Positions 53,561-63,432 of a stretch of DNA of 64,000 nucleotides are shown here, one piece after another (the first letter of the stretch is position 1; each line of letters starts with the position of its first letter). Both the position numbers and the translations under genes were made by a program. Origin of the DNA: Cryomorphaceae bacterium (GTDB lineage: Bacteria > Bacteroidota > Bacteroidia > Flavobacteriales > Schleiferiaceae); NCBI GenBank assembly GCA_024639785.1, contig JAHEGI010000007.1, positions 8,885 through 72,884 of the forward strand. Direction: 5' to 3'. The notes under the pieces were generated by a model. The model searched no databases and had not been told where the DNA came from. It worked only from the letters and a program-made list of their open reading frames with translations.

Positions 53561-54805
53561 ATGGAAAACATAGCCATCATCGAATCATTCGGCGAGTTCA
53601 AAGACGAAAAGAACATCGACCGCGTCACCCTGATGTCCTTCATCGAGGAGGCCTTCCGCGTTCAGCTTCGCAAGAAGTATGGAACGGACGAGAACTTTGA
53701 CGTGATTGTCAACCCTGATAAAGGAGACTTGGAAATTTGGCGCAACCGTACCATCGTTGAAGATGGAGCGGTTGAAGATGACAATGAGCAAATTGCCTTG
53801 TCCGCGGCCCTAAAAATTGAACCTGACTTTGAAGTTGGGGAAGAGGTTTCGGAAGAAATTAAAATGCTCGACTTGGGTCGCCGGTTTATTTTGGCCTTCC
53901 GCCAAACATTGGTTCAAAAAGTACAAGAGCATGATAGCGGTGAATTGTTCAAGCGCTACAAGGGCATGGAAGGGGAAATCATCTCTGGGGAAGTGCACCA
54001 CGTTCGCAACCGCGAATTGATCATTTATGATGACCAACAAAATGAGTTGATTCTCCGTCGTGATGAGATGATTCCTGAAAAGGACTTTTACCGCAAAGGC
54101 GACACCGTGCGTGCCGTGGTTAAGAGCGTTGAAATTCGCGGGACTAAACCTTTCATCTTATTGAGCCGCACCGCGGATATGTTCTTGGCAAAGCTTTTTG
54201 AAAGTGAAATTCCCGAAGTATTTGACGGTATTATCACGGTGAAAGGCGTAGTTCGTATCCCGGGAGAAAAAGCCAAAGTAGCCGTAGAAAGCTATGATGA
54301 CCGCATTGACCCCGTAGGTGCATGTGTCGGTATGAAAGGTTCACGTATCCACGGTATCGTTCGCGAATTGCGCAGTGAAAACATTGACGTAATCAACTAC
54401 ACGACCAACCAACAGCTCTTTATTCAGCGCGCTTTGTCGCCTGCAAAAATTAGCAATATGGTCATGAACGAGGAGCGTCGCCATGTAGATGTTTACCTCC
54501 CCGCCGATCAAGTGAGTTTGGCGATTGGCCGCGGTGGAAACAATATCCGCCTAGCGAGCCGCTTGACTGAATATGAAATTGATGTGTACCGCGAAGATGT
54601 GGTCCACGAAGAAGACGTTGAACTTTTGGAATTCACGGACGAAATCGAAGGATGGGTGATCGAGCAGCTTCGCAAGAGCGGCTACGATACCGCCAAGAGC
54701 GTCTTGAATGCAGAAATCGAAGATGTGGCTCGTCGCTCCGATTTGGAGGTCGAAACCATCGAAGAAGTGCGTTCCGTGTTGAAGAAAGAATTCGAAGATC
54801 AATAA
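53561..54805 (+). CDS. nusA: Transcription termination/antitermination factor NusA
   Basis: 414 aa from ATG 53561 (MENIAIIESFGEF); an upstream frame start inside rimP is rejected. N-terminal RNAP-binding domain, S1 domain (about 135-210), then KH domains with DPVGACVGMKGSRI and SLAIGRGGNNIRLASRLT. It ends in a short helical tail (VARRSDLEVETIEEV). It controls pausing and termination and in many bacteria feeds back on its own operon, which fits the hairpin in the leader. Confidence 0.96.
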   Translation: MENIAIIESFGEFKDEKNIDRVTLMSFIEEAFRVQLRKKYGTDENFDVIVNPDKGDLEIWRNRTIVEDGAVEDDNEQIALSAALKIEPDFEVGEEVSEEIKMLDLGRRFILAFRQTLVQKVQEHDSGELFKRYKGMEGEIISGEVHHVRNRELIIYDDQQNELILRRDEMIPEKDFYRKGDTVRAVVKSVEIRGTKPFILLSRTADMFLAKLFESEIPEVFDGIITVKGVVRIPGEKAKVAVESYDDRIDPVGACVGMKGSRIHGIVRELRSENIDVINYTTNQQLFIQRALSPAKISNMVMNEERRHVDVYLPADQVSLAIGRGGNNIRLASRLTEYEIDVYREDVVHEEDVELLEFTDEIEGWVIEQLRKSGYDTAKSVLNAEIEDVARRSDLEVETIEEVRSVLKKEFEDQ

Positions 54806-54836
54806 TTTTAATCCGTAGCAGCGAAATTTGCCATCT

Positions 54837-57554
54837 ATGAGTAGTTACCGAATTAGTAAGGTTCTCAGTGAGTTGAACATCGGCCTCGACACGGCTGTGG
54901 ACTACCTCAAGTCCAAGGGCCACGAAGTCGAAAAGAATCGAAACGCCAAGGTTGACCAGGCGCAGTACGATCTCTTGCTGGAGAGTTTTGCTTCGGATAA
55001 AACCAGCAAGGACAAAGCAGAAACGCTCATCCAGCAGAAGCGGGAGGAGAAAGAAGCGATCCAAGCAGAACGCGTAGAGGCAGAAAAAGCGAAGCCCGAA
55101 GTGATTCGGGGAACGGCCAAGTTGGATGGTCCCAAGATTTCTGGGAAGATCGACTTGACTCCTAAGCCCAAGGCGGCTCCAGCAAAAGCGGAACCTGCAC
55201 CAGCCAAGGTAGAGGCAGTGAAGGAAGCGCCAAAGCCCGAGGCCAAAGCGCCTGAGGCAGCAAAGCCTGAAGTCATTGCTCCAGCTGAGCCAACGCCTGC
55301 GAAGGAAGAGGTTAAAGCCCCCGTGGCAGAAGCCCCGGCCGCGAGCCCTGCACCAACAAAAGAAGAAGCTCCCGCCCCAGCCAAGGAAGACGGGACTCAC
55401 ACGACCCAATACCAAAAACTCGATGGCCCCAAGTTGACGGGACAAACCATTGACTTGGCACAGTTTGCAAAGAAGCCAAAGCCCGCAGGTGAGGCAGGAA
55501 AGCGCAAGCGTATCAAGACGGAAGGGCTTCAAAAACCAGCCGCAGGCGGTGGGCGCACGACGACGGGTGCAGCTACCGTAGGTGGTCCGCGCCGTGACAA
55601 CAACCGTCCTGGATTGGGATCTCGACGCGGTGCCCCAGCGGGTGCCCCCAAAGAGGTCTCCAAAGAAGATATCGAACGCAAGATCAAGGAAACCCTTGAG
55701 AAGTTAGGCGGAGGACGCAAGTCCAAAGGTTCCAAGATGCGCCGTGACAAACGCGCAGAGCGCAGTGAGCGCCGCGAAATGGAAGAATTGGAACGCATTG
55801 AGGGTGAAAAGACGCTCAAGCTGACCGAATTCGTCACGCTGCTAGAAGTAGCCAACATGATGGGGGTATCGCCAACAGAGGTGATTTCTACCTGTATGTC
55901 CTTGGGCATCATGGCGTCTATGAACCAGCGCTTGGACAAAGAAACTTTGACCATCGTAGCCGATGAATTTGGCTATGAAGTAGAATTTGTGGACGAGGAG
56001 ATGCAAGAAGTCTTCAATGAAGAAGACCTCGAGGAAAACCTCGTATCACGTTCCCCGATTGTCACCGTCATGGGACACGTTGACCACGGTAAGACGTCCC
56101 TTTTGGACTTTATCCGTAAGGACAACGTGATCGCTGGGGAAGCCGGGGGAATCACGCAGCACATTGGAGCCTACTCTGTGGAGCTAGCAAGTGGACAGCG
56201 CATCGCTTTCTTGGATACCCCAGGACACGAAGCCTTTACCGCCATGCGTGCCCGCGGTGCCCAAGTCACGGATATCGTTATCATTGTGATCTCCGCAGAT
56301 GATTCGGTGATGCCACAGACCAAGGAAGCCATCTCGCATGCGCAAGCAGCAGGTGTTCCCATGGTCATTGCCATCAACAAGATTGACCGCCCTGATGCGA
56401 ATCCTGAGCGAATCAAAGAGCAATTGAGCCAAATGAACCTTTTGGTAGAAGATTGGGGTGGAAAAATCCAATCCCAGGAAATCTCAGCCAAGTCAGGTCT
56501 CAATGTCGATAAGCTGCTCGAAAAAGTATTGCTCGAAGCCGAAATGCTCGACCTCAAAGCGGACCCCAATCGCCTAGCTAAAGGCACCGTGATCGAAGCT
56601 ACATTGGACAAAGGCCGTGGCTATGTGACGACCCTGTTGAATCAATCGGGCACCTTGCGCATTGGCGATTACATCCTAGTGGGCCCGCACAGCGGTAAGG
56701 TTCGTGCGATGATGGACGAGCGCGGAAACAAGCTCAAAGAAGTTGGCCCATCCATGCCCGTTTCGATCCTTGGTCTAGATGGCGCCCCACAAGCGGGCGA
56801 TAACTACATCGTGATGGAAGACGAGCGCGAAGCCAAAAACATTGCTACTCGTCGCCAGCAATTGGCCCGTGAGCAAAGTGTGCGTTCACAGAAGAATTTG
56901 ACCTTGGAAGAAATTGGTCGTCGTTTGGCGGTTGGAGATTTCCAAGAACTCAATATCGTCCTCAAGGGAGACGTCGATGGTTCAATCGAAGCCTTGGCGG
57001 ATTCACTTCAGCGTTTGAGCACAGAAGAAATTCAAGTCAATATCATCCACAAAGCGGTCGGTGGAATCACGGATAGCGATGTGCTCTTAGCCTCCGCTTC
57101 TAAGGCGGTCATCGTGGGATTCCAGGTTCGCCCAGCGGCCTCTGCCCGCAAATTGGCTGAAAAAGAAGACATCGAAATCCGTCTCTACAGTATCATCTAT
57201 GATGCCATCAATGACATCAAGGACGCCATGTCGGGCATGCTTTCGCCAGACCTCAAGGAAGAAATCACCTGTACTTTGGAGATTCGCGAGACCTTCAAGA
57301 TTTCCAAAGTGGGCACCATTGCCGGCTGTATGGTGACCGATGGAACCATTACTCGCAACACCCGCGTCCGCATTATTCGCGAAGGGGTTGTGGTGTATAC
57401 GGGCGAATTGGGATCCCTTAAGCGCTTCAAGGATGACGTCAAAGAGGTCAAGAAGGGCATGGATTGTGGTCTGAACATTAAGAACTTCAATGACATCAAA
57501 GTTGGTGATGTGATCGAAGGATTCAAGGAAGTCGAAGTCCAGCGCGAGATCTAA
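54837..57554 (+). CDS. infB: Translation initiation factor IF-2
   Basis: 905 aa from ATG 54837 ([14 protein letters not shown]), chosen over the frame opening TTG 54828. The N-terminal half to about residue 300 is Ala/Lys/Glu/Pro-rich and low in complexity, as in other long IF-2 proteins. The GTPase domain begins with [12 protein letters not shown] near residue 412, [18 protein letters not shown] and NKIDRP follow, and the C-terminal IF-2 domains end [12 protein letters not shown]. It delivers initiator tRNA to the ribosome. Last gene of rimP-nusA-infB; a terminator follows. Confidence 0.97.
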   Translation: MSSYRISKVLSELNIGLDTAVDYLKSKGHEVEKNRNAKVDQAQYDLLLESFASDKTSKDKAETLIQQKREEKEAIQAERVEAEKAKPEVIRGTAKLDGPKISGKIDLTPKPKAAPAKAEPAPAKVEAVKEAPKPEAKAPEAAKPEVIAPAEPTPAKEEVKAPVAEAPAASPAPTKEEAPAPAKEDGTHTTQYQKLDGPKLTGQTIDLAQFAKKPKPAGEAGKRKRIKTEGLQKPAAGGGRTTTGAATVGGPRRDNNRPGLGSRRGAPAGAPKEVSKEDIERKIKETLEKLGGGRKSKGSKMRRDKRAERSERREMEELERIEGEKTLKLTEFVTLLEVANMMGVSPTEVISTCMSLGIMASMNQRLDKETLTIVADEFGYEVEFVDEEMQEVFNEEDLEENLVSRSPIVTVMGHVDHGKTSLLDFIRKDNVIAGEAGGITQHIGAYSVELASGQRIAFLDTPGHEAFTAMRARGAQVTDIVIIVISADDSVMPQTKEAISHAQAAGVPMVIAINKIDRPDANPERIKEQLSQMNLLVEDWGGKIQSQEISAKSGLNVDKLLEKVLLEAEMLDLKADPNRLAKGTVIEATLDKGRGYVTTLLNQSGTLRIGDYILVGPHSGKVRAMMDERGNKLKEVGPSMPVSILGLDGAPQAGDNYIVMEDEREAKNIATRRQQLAREQSVRSQKNLTLEEIGRRLAVGDFQELNIVLKGDVDGSIEALADSLQRLSTEEIQVNIIHKAVGGITDSDVLLASASKAVIVGFQVRPAASARKLAEKEDIEIRLYSIIYDAINDIKDAMSGMLSPDLKEEITCTLEIRETFKISKVGTIAGCMVTDGTITRNTRVRIIREGVVVYTGELGSLKRFKDDVKEVKKGMDCGLNIKNFNDIKVGDVIEGFKEVEVQREI

Positions 57555-57577
57555 GCAAACTCAAGCGTTTTCGGTAC

Positions 57578-57629
57578 AAGGGCTTAAGCGTCGGAGGGAG
57601 TTATCCTTTCGGTTCTTAAGCCCTTTTCT
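57578..57629 (+). terminator. Terminator after infB
   Basis: AAGGGCTTAAG (57578-57588) pairs perfectly with CTTAAGCCCTT (57615-57625), loop of 26 nt, then TTC and a T-rich tail. The loop is long for a classical terminator but the stem is strong. Confidence 0.75.
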
Positions 57630-57690
57630 TATGGCTTGAGCGCTCGGCCTAAAACTCTAAAACTTTGGACCCTTTTACTCTTAAAACTCC

Positions 57691-59091
57691 CTAGAGCCAG
57701 CGTGCCACCATGGCAATGAGCTTACGCTTCCACTCGGTGTAGGGAGGAGCCAAAAGCATGGTGGGGGACCAGCGGCCACGACGGTAAATACTGCGGGCAT
57801 TGGTGAACTCACGGAAGCCCCATAATCCATGAGACTTTCCGATGCCCGAAGTGTTCACTCCACCAAAGGGCAAGGAGGGATGCATGTAATGCAGAAAGAA
57901 ATCATTAATGACCGTTGCTCCTGCGCGGGTCGCTGCGGTAATCCCATCGGACCATGCGCGATCATGACTCAATTGGTATAGAACTAAGGGGCGACTTCCG
58001 GATTCCACATGCGCAATGGCATCTGCGGTTTCGATATAGGTATACACCGGCAAAATGGGACCAAAAATTTCAGAGCAACTCAACTCAATATCTTTCGGAG
58101 CATCCCAAACCAAGGTCAAGGGGTAATACTTCGAGCTGCGATCGGGGCGGTCAATTTGCCAAATTTCTGCGCCGCCCGCGCGGGCTTCCTCAACCCAGGC
58201 TTCGAGGCGATCCCAGTGCCGTTCATGGACAATATGGGCAAAGTCAGGATTTTCTGCAGGACGCGCTCCATAGTATTGACGCACGCCCGTTTGAAAACCG
58301 GCGATGAAGGCCTCTCGTTGGTCTTTTCGGACCAAGGCATAATCGGGAGCAATGCAGACTTGACCTGCATTTAAGCCTTTCGCCCAGGCAACCCGATTGC
58401 CTGCAGTTTCGGCGCCAAATTTTGGATGGACAATCACGGGTGATTTACCGCCCAATTCCAGTGTGACAGAGGTCAGGTGCCGCGCAGCTGTAGCCATAAC
58501 CTGGCTGCCGATTTTGGGCGATCCAGTAAAAAACAGGTGATTCCAAGGTTGATCTAATAAACCTTTGGCGACTTCGACGCCCCCTTCCACTACCTGGACC
58601 TCCTCCGGAGGAAAAACGCTGGCAATCAGCTTAGTCAAAAAAGCAGAGGTGGCGGGCGAAAGTTCCGAGGGCTTCAGGGCTACACTATTGCCTGCAGCCA
58701 CCGCGTACACGAGCGGGACTAAGCATAAGTTAATGGGGAAGTTCCAGGGCGACACAATGAGTACGGCGCCTTTGGATTCATAGACTACTTCGGCTGAGCC
58801 AGGAATGAGGGTAATCGGCAATCCGTGTTTTTCTGGGCGCATCCAGGTGCGCAAGTGCTTTACGACATAGTCGATGGTCGACGTAACCGGGAGCAGTTCG
58901 TTGAGATCCGTATCGGGTTCAGCACGGTGGAGGTCCGCCCGCAGTGCAGCATGCGCTTCCGCTCGGTGTGCGTGCAACGCTTTTTTAAGCGAACGCAAGC
59001 GGGCGATGCGCTCTGCAGCGCGCCGACGTCCCAGGACGGGCGCGCTGGCTTGAAGCTGTGCAAAAATTGACTCTAGGTTGGGCTGTTCCAT
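57691..59091 (-). CDS. Aldehyde dehydrogenase, class 3-like (NAD(P)-dependent)
   Basis: 466 aa. ALDH signature residues: VSPWNFPINLCL (cofactor loop), FFTGSPKIGSQV, catalytic Glu in LELGGKSP, and catalytic Cys in NAGQVCIAPDY. The C-terminal HYMHPSLPFGGVNTSGIGKSHG matches class 3 / fatty-aldehyde and coniferyl-aldehyde type enzymes. It oxidises an aldehyde to an acid; substrate unresolved. It starts 24 bp after the ABC ATPase stop and may be read from the metal operon upstream. Confidence 0.93.
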   Translation of the reverse strand: MEQPNLESIFAQLQASAPVLGRRRAAERIARLRSLKKALHAHRAEAHAALRADLHRAEPDTDLNELLPVTSTIDYVVKHLRTWMRPEKHGLPITLIPGSAEVVYESKGAVLIVSPWNFPINLCLVPLVYAVAAGNSVALKPSELSPATSAFLTKLIASVFPPEEVQVVEGGVEVAKGLLDQPWNHLFFTGSPKIGSQVMATAARHLTSVTLELGGKSPVIVHPKFGAETAGNRVAWAKGLNAGQVCIAPDYALVRKDQREAFIAGFQTGVRQYYGARPAENPDFAHIVHERHWDRLEAWVEEARAGGAEIWQIDRPDRSSKYYPLTLVWDAPKDIELSCSEIFGPILPVYTYIETADAIAHVESGSRPLVLYQLSHDRAWSDGITAATRAGATVINDFFLHYMHPSLPFGGVNTSGIGKSHGLWGFREFTNARSIYRRGRWSPTMLLAPPYTEWKRKLIAMVARWL

Positions 59092-59115
59092 AGCATTTTA
59101 AACCCTAAAGATGCC

Positions 59116-59808
59116 TTATCGGTTCTTGGTATCACTTTCGATTTGCCCATCGCGCAAACGAATGATGCGATGCGCATGTTGCGCAATCTCTTCTTCGTGA
59201 GTAACCACCACCAAGGTATTTCCAGAGGCATGAATGGCGTCAAAGAGCTTCATGATTTCCACAGAGGTTGTGCTGTCCAAGTTGCCCGTGGGCTCGTCCG
59301 CCAAAATCATGGAAGGGTGGTTGACCAAAGCGCGCGCGATCGCGACCCGTTGCCTTTGTCCGCCAGAAAGCTGATTGGGCCGGTGATCCATGCGATCCTC
59401 GAGTCCAACTTGACCGAGAACTTCTTCAGCGCGCTGGACGCGGTCTTCTTTACTTCTTCCAGCATAGACCAGGGGCAGGGCCACATTCTGCACGGCGGTT
59501 TGTCGCGGGATCAAATTAAATGTTTGAAAAACGAAGCCAATCTCTTTGTTGCGCACCGCAGCGAGATCATTGTCATCCATTTGGCTCACATCCCGACCCG
59601 CGAGGGTGTAACTGCCTGAAGTTGGCGTATCGAGGCAACCGAGCAAATTCATGAGGGTAGACTTACCACTACCGGAAGGCCCCATCAAAGCGACATACTC
59701 CCCTTTTTGAATATCCAGGTCGATGCCTTTCAGCACATGGACCGTTTGCGCTCCGAGTTGGAAGTCACGCTTGATGTTGCGCAGAGAGATAACAGAAGTT
59801 TCAGCCAT
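59116..59808 (-). CDS. ABC transporter ATP-binding protein (MacB/LolD type)
   Basis: 230 aa. Walker [11 protein letters not shown]-loop [10 protein letters not shown], signature [15 protein letters not shown], Walker [14 protein letters not shown], then the switch His in [13 protein letters not shown]. The extended family feature is MacB/LolD-like. Its membrane partner is missing from the window. It lies 8 bp behind the TonB receptor and 24 bp before the aldehyde dehydrogenase. Whether it serves the metal cluster or an unlinked permease is open. Confidence 0.92.
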   Translation of the reverse strand: MAETSVISLRNIKRDFQLGAQTVHVLKGIDLDIQKGEYVALMGPSGSGKSTLMNLLGCLDTPTSGSYTLAGRDVSQMDDNDLAAVRNKEIGFVFQTFNLIPRQTAVQNVALPLVYAGRSKEDRVQRAEEVLGQVGLEDRMDHRPNQLSGGQRQRVAIARALVNHPSMILADEPTGNLDSTTSVEIMKLFDAIHASGNTLVVVTHEEEIAQHAHRIIRLRDGQIESDTKNR

Positions 59809-59816
59809 GATAGGAC

Positions 59817-61976
59817 TTAGAGGGCAATATTAGTGCCAAGGTAGAGCATGCGCCCAAAAATTGGACCCCAAATTCGAGTCGCATCAAAATGGCTTTGGAA
59901 GTAGGGATCCGAAGGTAGTAATGGCTGGGAGGTCTGTGGTGAAACCGCACCATCGATGGGATTAGATTGCGTCACATTCAGGGCATTTTCCATTCCGATG
60001 TAAAGGTCGCCGCCCTTGAACTCATGTCGAATTTGAGCACTCAGTAAATGAAAAGCTGGAGCGTAATCTATAGCGGGGCGGATACTTGGATCTATTCCTG
60101 GGATCGCCTGTTTTCCATAGCGTTGTAGGGTGACATCCATGACGACGCCTCCCTTGAAAGATCGACTGTAGTGGACCATCAATCGGTGGGGAGCCACGAA
60201 GGGCACGGGGAGCGTCATGAGACCATTTCCATTCACGTCATCTGAGTAATAGGACGCCTTTAAATCTTGATAGCGGTAGGCCATGCGCAATTCGCTGCGC
60301 TTATTCAAGTTATAATTGATGCTAATTCCCGCAGAAATTGACTGCAGCGGAATAGATCCTGGCCAATCCCGAATGGTCACAGGGTAGATGCTCCGTTCTC
60401 CTGGGGTATAAAAGTCATGGATCACCGCACGCTGGAACTGGGTTCGGTGGAGATCGGCCTGAATTCCTCCAGCCATGTAATTGAGCATAAAGGGATGCGA
60501 ATAACTCAAGCCCATATTGGTGGCAGATTCCATCGATAGCAGGTCGCCGCCAAGGACTTGCCCATACTGCTCCCAACGGATAAAACGTTGACTTGCCAGT
60601 CGCCCATACTCCTCCAATAAAGGCTGGGCCATGCGGAAACCTCGACCTGCGACCACCCGGAAGGTGTGCGAAGTCCAGGGTTCCCAACGCATGTGGAAAC
60701 GAGGAGAAAATTGATTCCCGGCAATGGAATGCGCATCTACGCGCATCCCGAGGACCGCCGTAAATCGCTCTTCCGTTTGGTAGGTCCATTCGGTAGATAG
60801 GCCAACATTATTCTCCACCCAAGGCCGGCCATTACCAAGCTCCAATCGGTCGAGCCCAACCTGGTACGCATCATGTTGCAGGATGAGCGCTGAAGTTTGA
60901 ACCAGGGCACCCCAGCCATGATAGTATAGAACTTGGGCCATACCCCCATTTTGAATGCCTCGAAGCTGGCTGTAAAGCGAACTTGGGGCTGTCCCTTTAG
61001 GTAGGCCCATTTGGACGCCCAACTCGTGGCTATAGACTTGGACAATGGAACCGAAAGACTGTTCGGGAAGATCTGGATTTACCCAGCCCGTCTTTGCCGT
61101 AAAAGCAAGCCGCCCTTGTTTGATTTGGGATGTCCAAAGTTGATCAGCTCCTATGCCGGGGGCAAAAGCATTGGCCATTTGCCCACCCTGCTTGACGTCT
61201 TCCAAGGCATGAAACGTATAGAGACCTTCCCAGCCGTTTTGGCCGAAATATCGGGCGCGCAGCATGCCGTTGACCTGGTAGCCCAGGGGATTATCCAAAA
61301 ACCCATCCCCATTGACATCCGTTCCGCGCTGCCGGCCACTAAAGTGTCCTAAACTAGAGATCATCCACTTTTTGTTGAGGCGAACCCCATAGGCTTCGTT
61401 GATTTCGAACCGACCCCCCTGGTTGAAATATCCGTTGAGCAAGACGTCCCCACGCCCTTCGGAGTCGGGAGCGGCTGCGGCGTCCACCAGGTCTTCGGGC
61501 TTGAGGAGCTCGACGTTAATTTGACCGGTCATACTCTCTGGGCCATGGTTTACTGCCCCTATGCCCTTTGTCAATTGAATGCCTTGGACCCATGTCCCAG
61601 GTATAAATTGCAACCCGGAGTTTGCCAATAAGCCTCGGACCAAAGGCGTCATTTCGACTTGAATCTGGGCGTATTTCCCTGCAAGCCCAAAGAGTTGAAT
61701 TTGCTTGGTCCCAGTCACCGCATCGGTAAAAGCGACATCAATACTTGGGTTGGTTTCAAAGCTCTCAGATAAATTACAGCAGGCCGCTTTTTTTAGTTCG
61801 GTTCGAGAAATGTTCAGATCAAGTTGAGCGGACTTACTATCAATGGAAAGTCCAGCCGCATCTTCCCGGATCGTGACTTCTTTTATTTGAAGGCTTTGAT
61901 ACAAGCTGGTATCTACTTGCCCAAAAAGAGGCAAGGAAAGGAAGCATAATGATCCGAAGACCAGTCGTTTGATCAT
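59817..61976 (-). CDS. TonB-dependent outer-membrane receptor, metal-type
   Basis: 719 aa. Signal about 1-20 ([20 protein letters not shown]). The plug domain (about 55-170) begins [19 protein letters not shown], in which the CC pair (C66-C67) is shared with receptors beside HMA-domain proteins. [16 protein letters not shown] and [16 protein letters not shown] follow. The remainder is an outer-membrane beta-barrel, and the C-terminal residue is preceded by a run of hydrophobic residues ([12 protein letters not shown]). Energised by TonB, it likely imports a metal, probably copper, or a chelate. It overlaps the HMA gene by 4 nt. Confidence 0.9.
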   Translation of the reverse strand: MIKRLVFGSLCFLSLPLFGQVDTSLYQSLQIKEVTIREDAAGLSIDSKSAQLDLNISRTELKKAACCNLSESFETNPSIDVAFTDAVTGTKQIQLFGLAGKYAQIQVEMTPLVRGLLANSGLQFIPGTWVQGIQLTKGIGAVNHGPESMTGQINVELLKPEDLVDAAAAPDSEGRGDVLLNGYFNQGGRFEINEAYGVRLNKKWMISSLGHFSGRQRGTDVNGDGFLDNPLGYQVNGMLRARYFGQNGWEGLYTFHALEDVKQGGQMANAFAPGIGADQLWTSQIKQGRLAFTAKTGWVNPDLPEQSFGSIVQVYSHELGVQMGLPKGTAPSSLYSQLRGIQNGGMAQVLYYHGWGALVQTSALILQHDAYQVGLDRLELGNGRPWVENNVGLSTEWTYQTEERFTAVLGMRVDAHSIAGNQFSPRFHMRWEPWTSHTFRVVAGRGFRMAQPLLEEYGRLASQRFIRWEQYGQVLGGDLLSMESATNMGLSYSHPFMLNYMAGGIQADLHRTQFQRAVIHDFYTPGERSIYPVTIRDWPGSIPLQSISAGISINYNLNKRSELRMAYRYQDLKASYYSDDVNGNGLMTLPVPFVAPHRLMVHYSRSFKGGVVMDVTLQRYGKQAIPGIDPSIRPAIDYAPAFHLLSAQIRHEFKGGDLYIGMENALNVTQSNPIDGAVSPQTSQPLLPSDPYFQSHFDATRIWGPIFGRMLYLGTNIAL

Positions 61977-62326
61977 CCTCCGTGGGCCTTGACCACCTGT
62001 TCATCCCGGTATTTACAGCAGGCATGTACTTTGGCGTAATCCTCGTCTTTGGCTTTGACTAGCGGGGTGTCATGGCCGACAGCGGCCACGGCTCTTTGCA
62101 GGTCAAGTTCAGACACTTTCTTGGGGTTGTAGACCACCCAGGTCTCGTGGCTTTCGATAGTCCAATCGGCCGTCCAAACCCCATCTATATCTAACAAAGC
62201 CGATTCAATGCGCTTTTCGCACATGCCACAGACCCCATCGGTGTTAAAACGAAGTTCTACTTTTTTCTGTGCGAAGACAGAGACCGAACTAAAGACTAAA
62301 AATAAAAGAGCGTACACAGGCTTCAT
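61973..62326 (-). CDS. Periplasmic heavy-metal-associated (HMA) domain protein
   Basis: 117 aa. Signal of about 19 residues, then a single HMA fold whose metal loop reads GVCGMCEKR (C33, C36), a CxxC. The C-terminus has a second thiol group HACCKYR (C103, C104), unusual for plain HMA domains. The protein presumably passes Cu(I) or another soft metal between periplasm and the receptor. It shares one base with the upstream peroxidase gene and overlaps the receptor gene by 4 nt, so all are coupled. Confidence 0.88.
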   Translation of the reverse strand: MKPVYALLFLVFSSVSVFAQKKVELRFNTDGVCGMCEKRIESALLDIDGVWTADWTIESHETWVVYNPKKVSELDLQRAVAAVGHDTPLVKAKDEDYAKVHACCKYRDEQVVKAHGG

Positions 62327-63420
62327 CAGAATGGATTTTGGTACAAGGTATCGGTTTCGATTCGGGTATCCGTCAAGGTGTTCAAAAATGCCACGAGGGC
62401 TTGACGTTGACTCAAGCTGAGATTCAAGCCTTGCTGAGAACCAGATTGGGTTTGAATAAATCCAATCATGCTAGGGTCCAAATTGGGCGACTGATCCATC
62501 ACGCCAGAGTTGTAAAATTCAATCACTTGCTCCAACGTCTGAAAGCGGCCATCGTGCATATAGGGCGCCGTGTAGGCCACATTGCGCAGAGAAGGAACTT
62601 TGAATTTACCATGGTCCGCAGTGGCTCCAGTGACCCCGCCCAACCCGATATCGGTCAAGTTGCTATCGAGGCCATTGTTCATGAATTTGTGGTTGGTGAA
62701 TAAAGCTCCTCCATGGCAGTGAAAGCAGTCCGCTCCGGGGGTTGGACTGTTGGGATTGGATTCCCCATTGAACAATTGGAATCCAAGTTGCTCCTCGGCC
62801 GTAAGCGTTTCTGTGCCGGCTACAAAGCGATCGAACTTACTCTCACCCCCACTTAAAATAGCCAGCATAAATTGCTCCAAAGCCAGACCCATCCGATCCG
62901 GGGTCACCTCGTCATCCCCGAAGGCGGCTTCAAATGCCCCTTGGTAGCGTGGCTGGCGCTGAAGTTTCTCAACCACATGAAGGACGTCTTCCTTCATTTC
63001 AATGGGATTCGAAATGGGCTCAAGGGCCTGTTCACGTAGACTAGGCGAGCGTCCATCCCAAAAAAAATGATGGTGCCACGCCAAATTGTGCAAGGGCATG
63101 GAGTTTCGGTCTCCCACGGATCCATCCACGCCGGTACTATACACCTGGCCATTGTCGGTAAATCCGAACGCAGAGCTATGGCAGGAGCCGCAGCTTTGGC
63201 TGCTGTCTAGGGATAAAATAGGATCATAAAAAAGCTGTCGGCCCAAAAGAATTCCTTCGACACTGAGCGGGTTGTCAGCAGGTAAATCAGGTTGGGGAAA
63301 TCCGTTTGGAATCTGAAGGACATACGGGGTGGTCACATGCGGCTTTTTGCCCCAAAACTCATTGCATGAAGTAAAGGCAACACAACTAACACCAATAAGG
63401 AAGAGAATACGCCACTTCAT
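62326..63420 (-). CDS. Di-heme cytochrome c peroxidase family lipoprotein (MauG/MbnH-like)
   Basis: 364 aa. Lipobox FTSC (Cys19) makes it a lipoprotein facing the periplasm or surface. Two heme c sites: CGSCH (77-81) and CFHCH (232-236). The conserved region between hemes includes WDGRSPSLREQALEPI. A late APYMHDGRF is typical for this peroxidase group. The neighbour upstream is an MbnP-like protein. In known pairs the di-heme MbnH oxidises a Trp of MbnP to kynurenine for copper binding, so the same role is plausible here; plain peroxide removal is the alternative. Confidence 0.88.
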   Translation of the reverse strand: MKWRILFLIGVSCVAFTSCNEFWGKKPHVTTPYVLQIPNGFPQPDLPADNPLSVEGILLGRQLFYDPILSLDSSQSCGSCHSSAFGFTDNGQVYSTGVDGSVGDRNSMPLHNLAWHHHFFWDGRSPSLREQALEPISNPIEMKEDVLHVVEKLQRQPRYQGAFEAAFGDDEVTPDRMGLALEQFMLAILSGGESKFDRFVAGTETLTAEEQLGFQLFNGESNPNSPTPGADCFHCHGGALFTNHKFMNNGLDSNLTDIGLGGVTGATADHGKFKVPSLRNVAYTAPYMHDGRFQTLEQVIEFYNSGVMDQSPNLDPSMIGFIQTQSGSQQGLNLSLSQRQALVAFLNTLTDTRIETDTLYQNPF

Positions 63421-63432
63421 TTGCCCCGTTCT

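Noticed and set aside
54902-55384. Ala/Gly/Ser-rich minus-strand frame with repeat-like sequence
   Set aside because: Mirror of the Ala/Lys/Glu repeats of IF-2; no start context or independent evidence.
55084-55400. Repetitive DNA in infB as a possible tandem repeat or recombination hotspot
   Set aside because: The repeats are degenerate Ala/Pro/Lys/Glu codons typical of long IF-2 N-termini; no constant repeat unit could be defined.
54633-55532. 299-codon minus-strand frame, rich in Leu, Cys, Arg and Trp
   Set aside because: Antisense shadow of the nusA end and the low-complexity Ala/Lys/Pro region of infB. Biased codons there leave other frames open.
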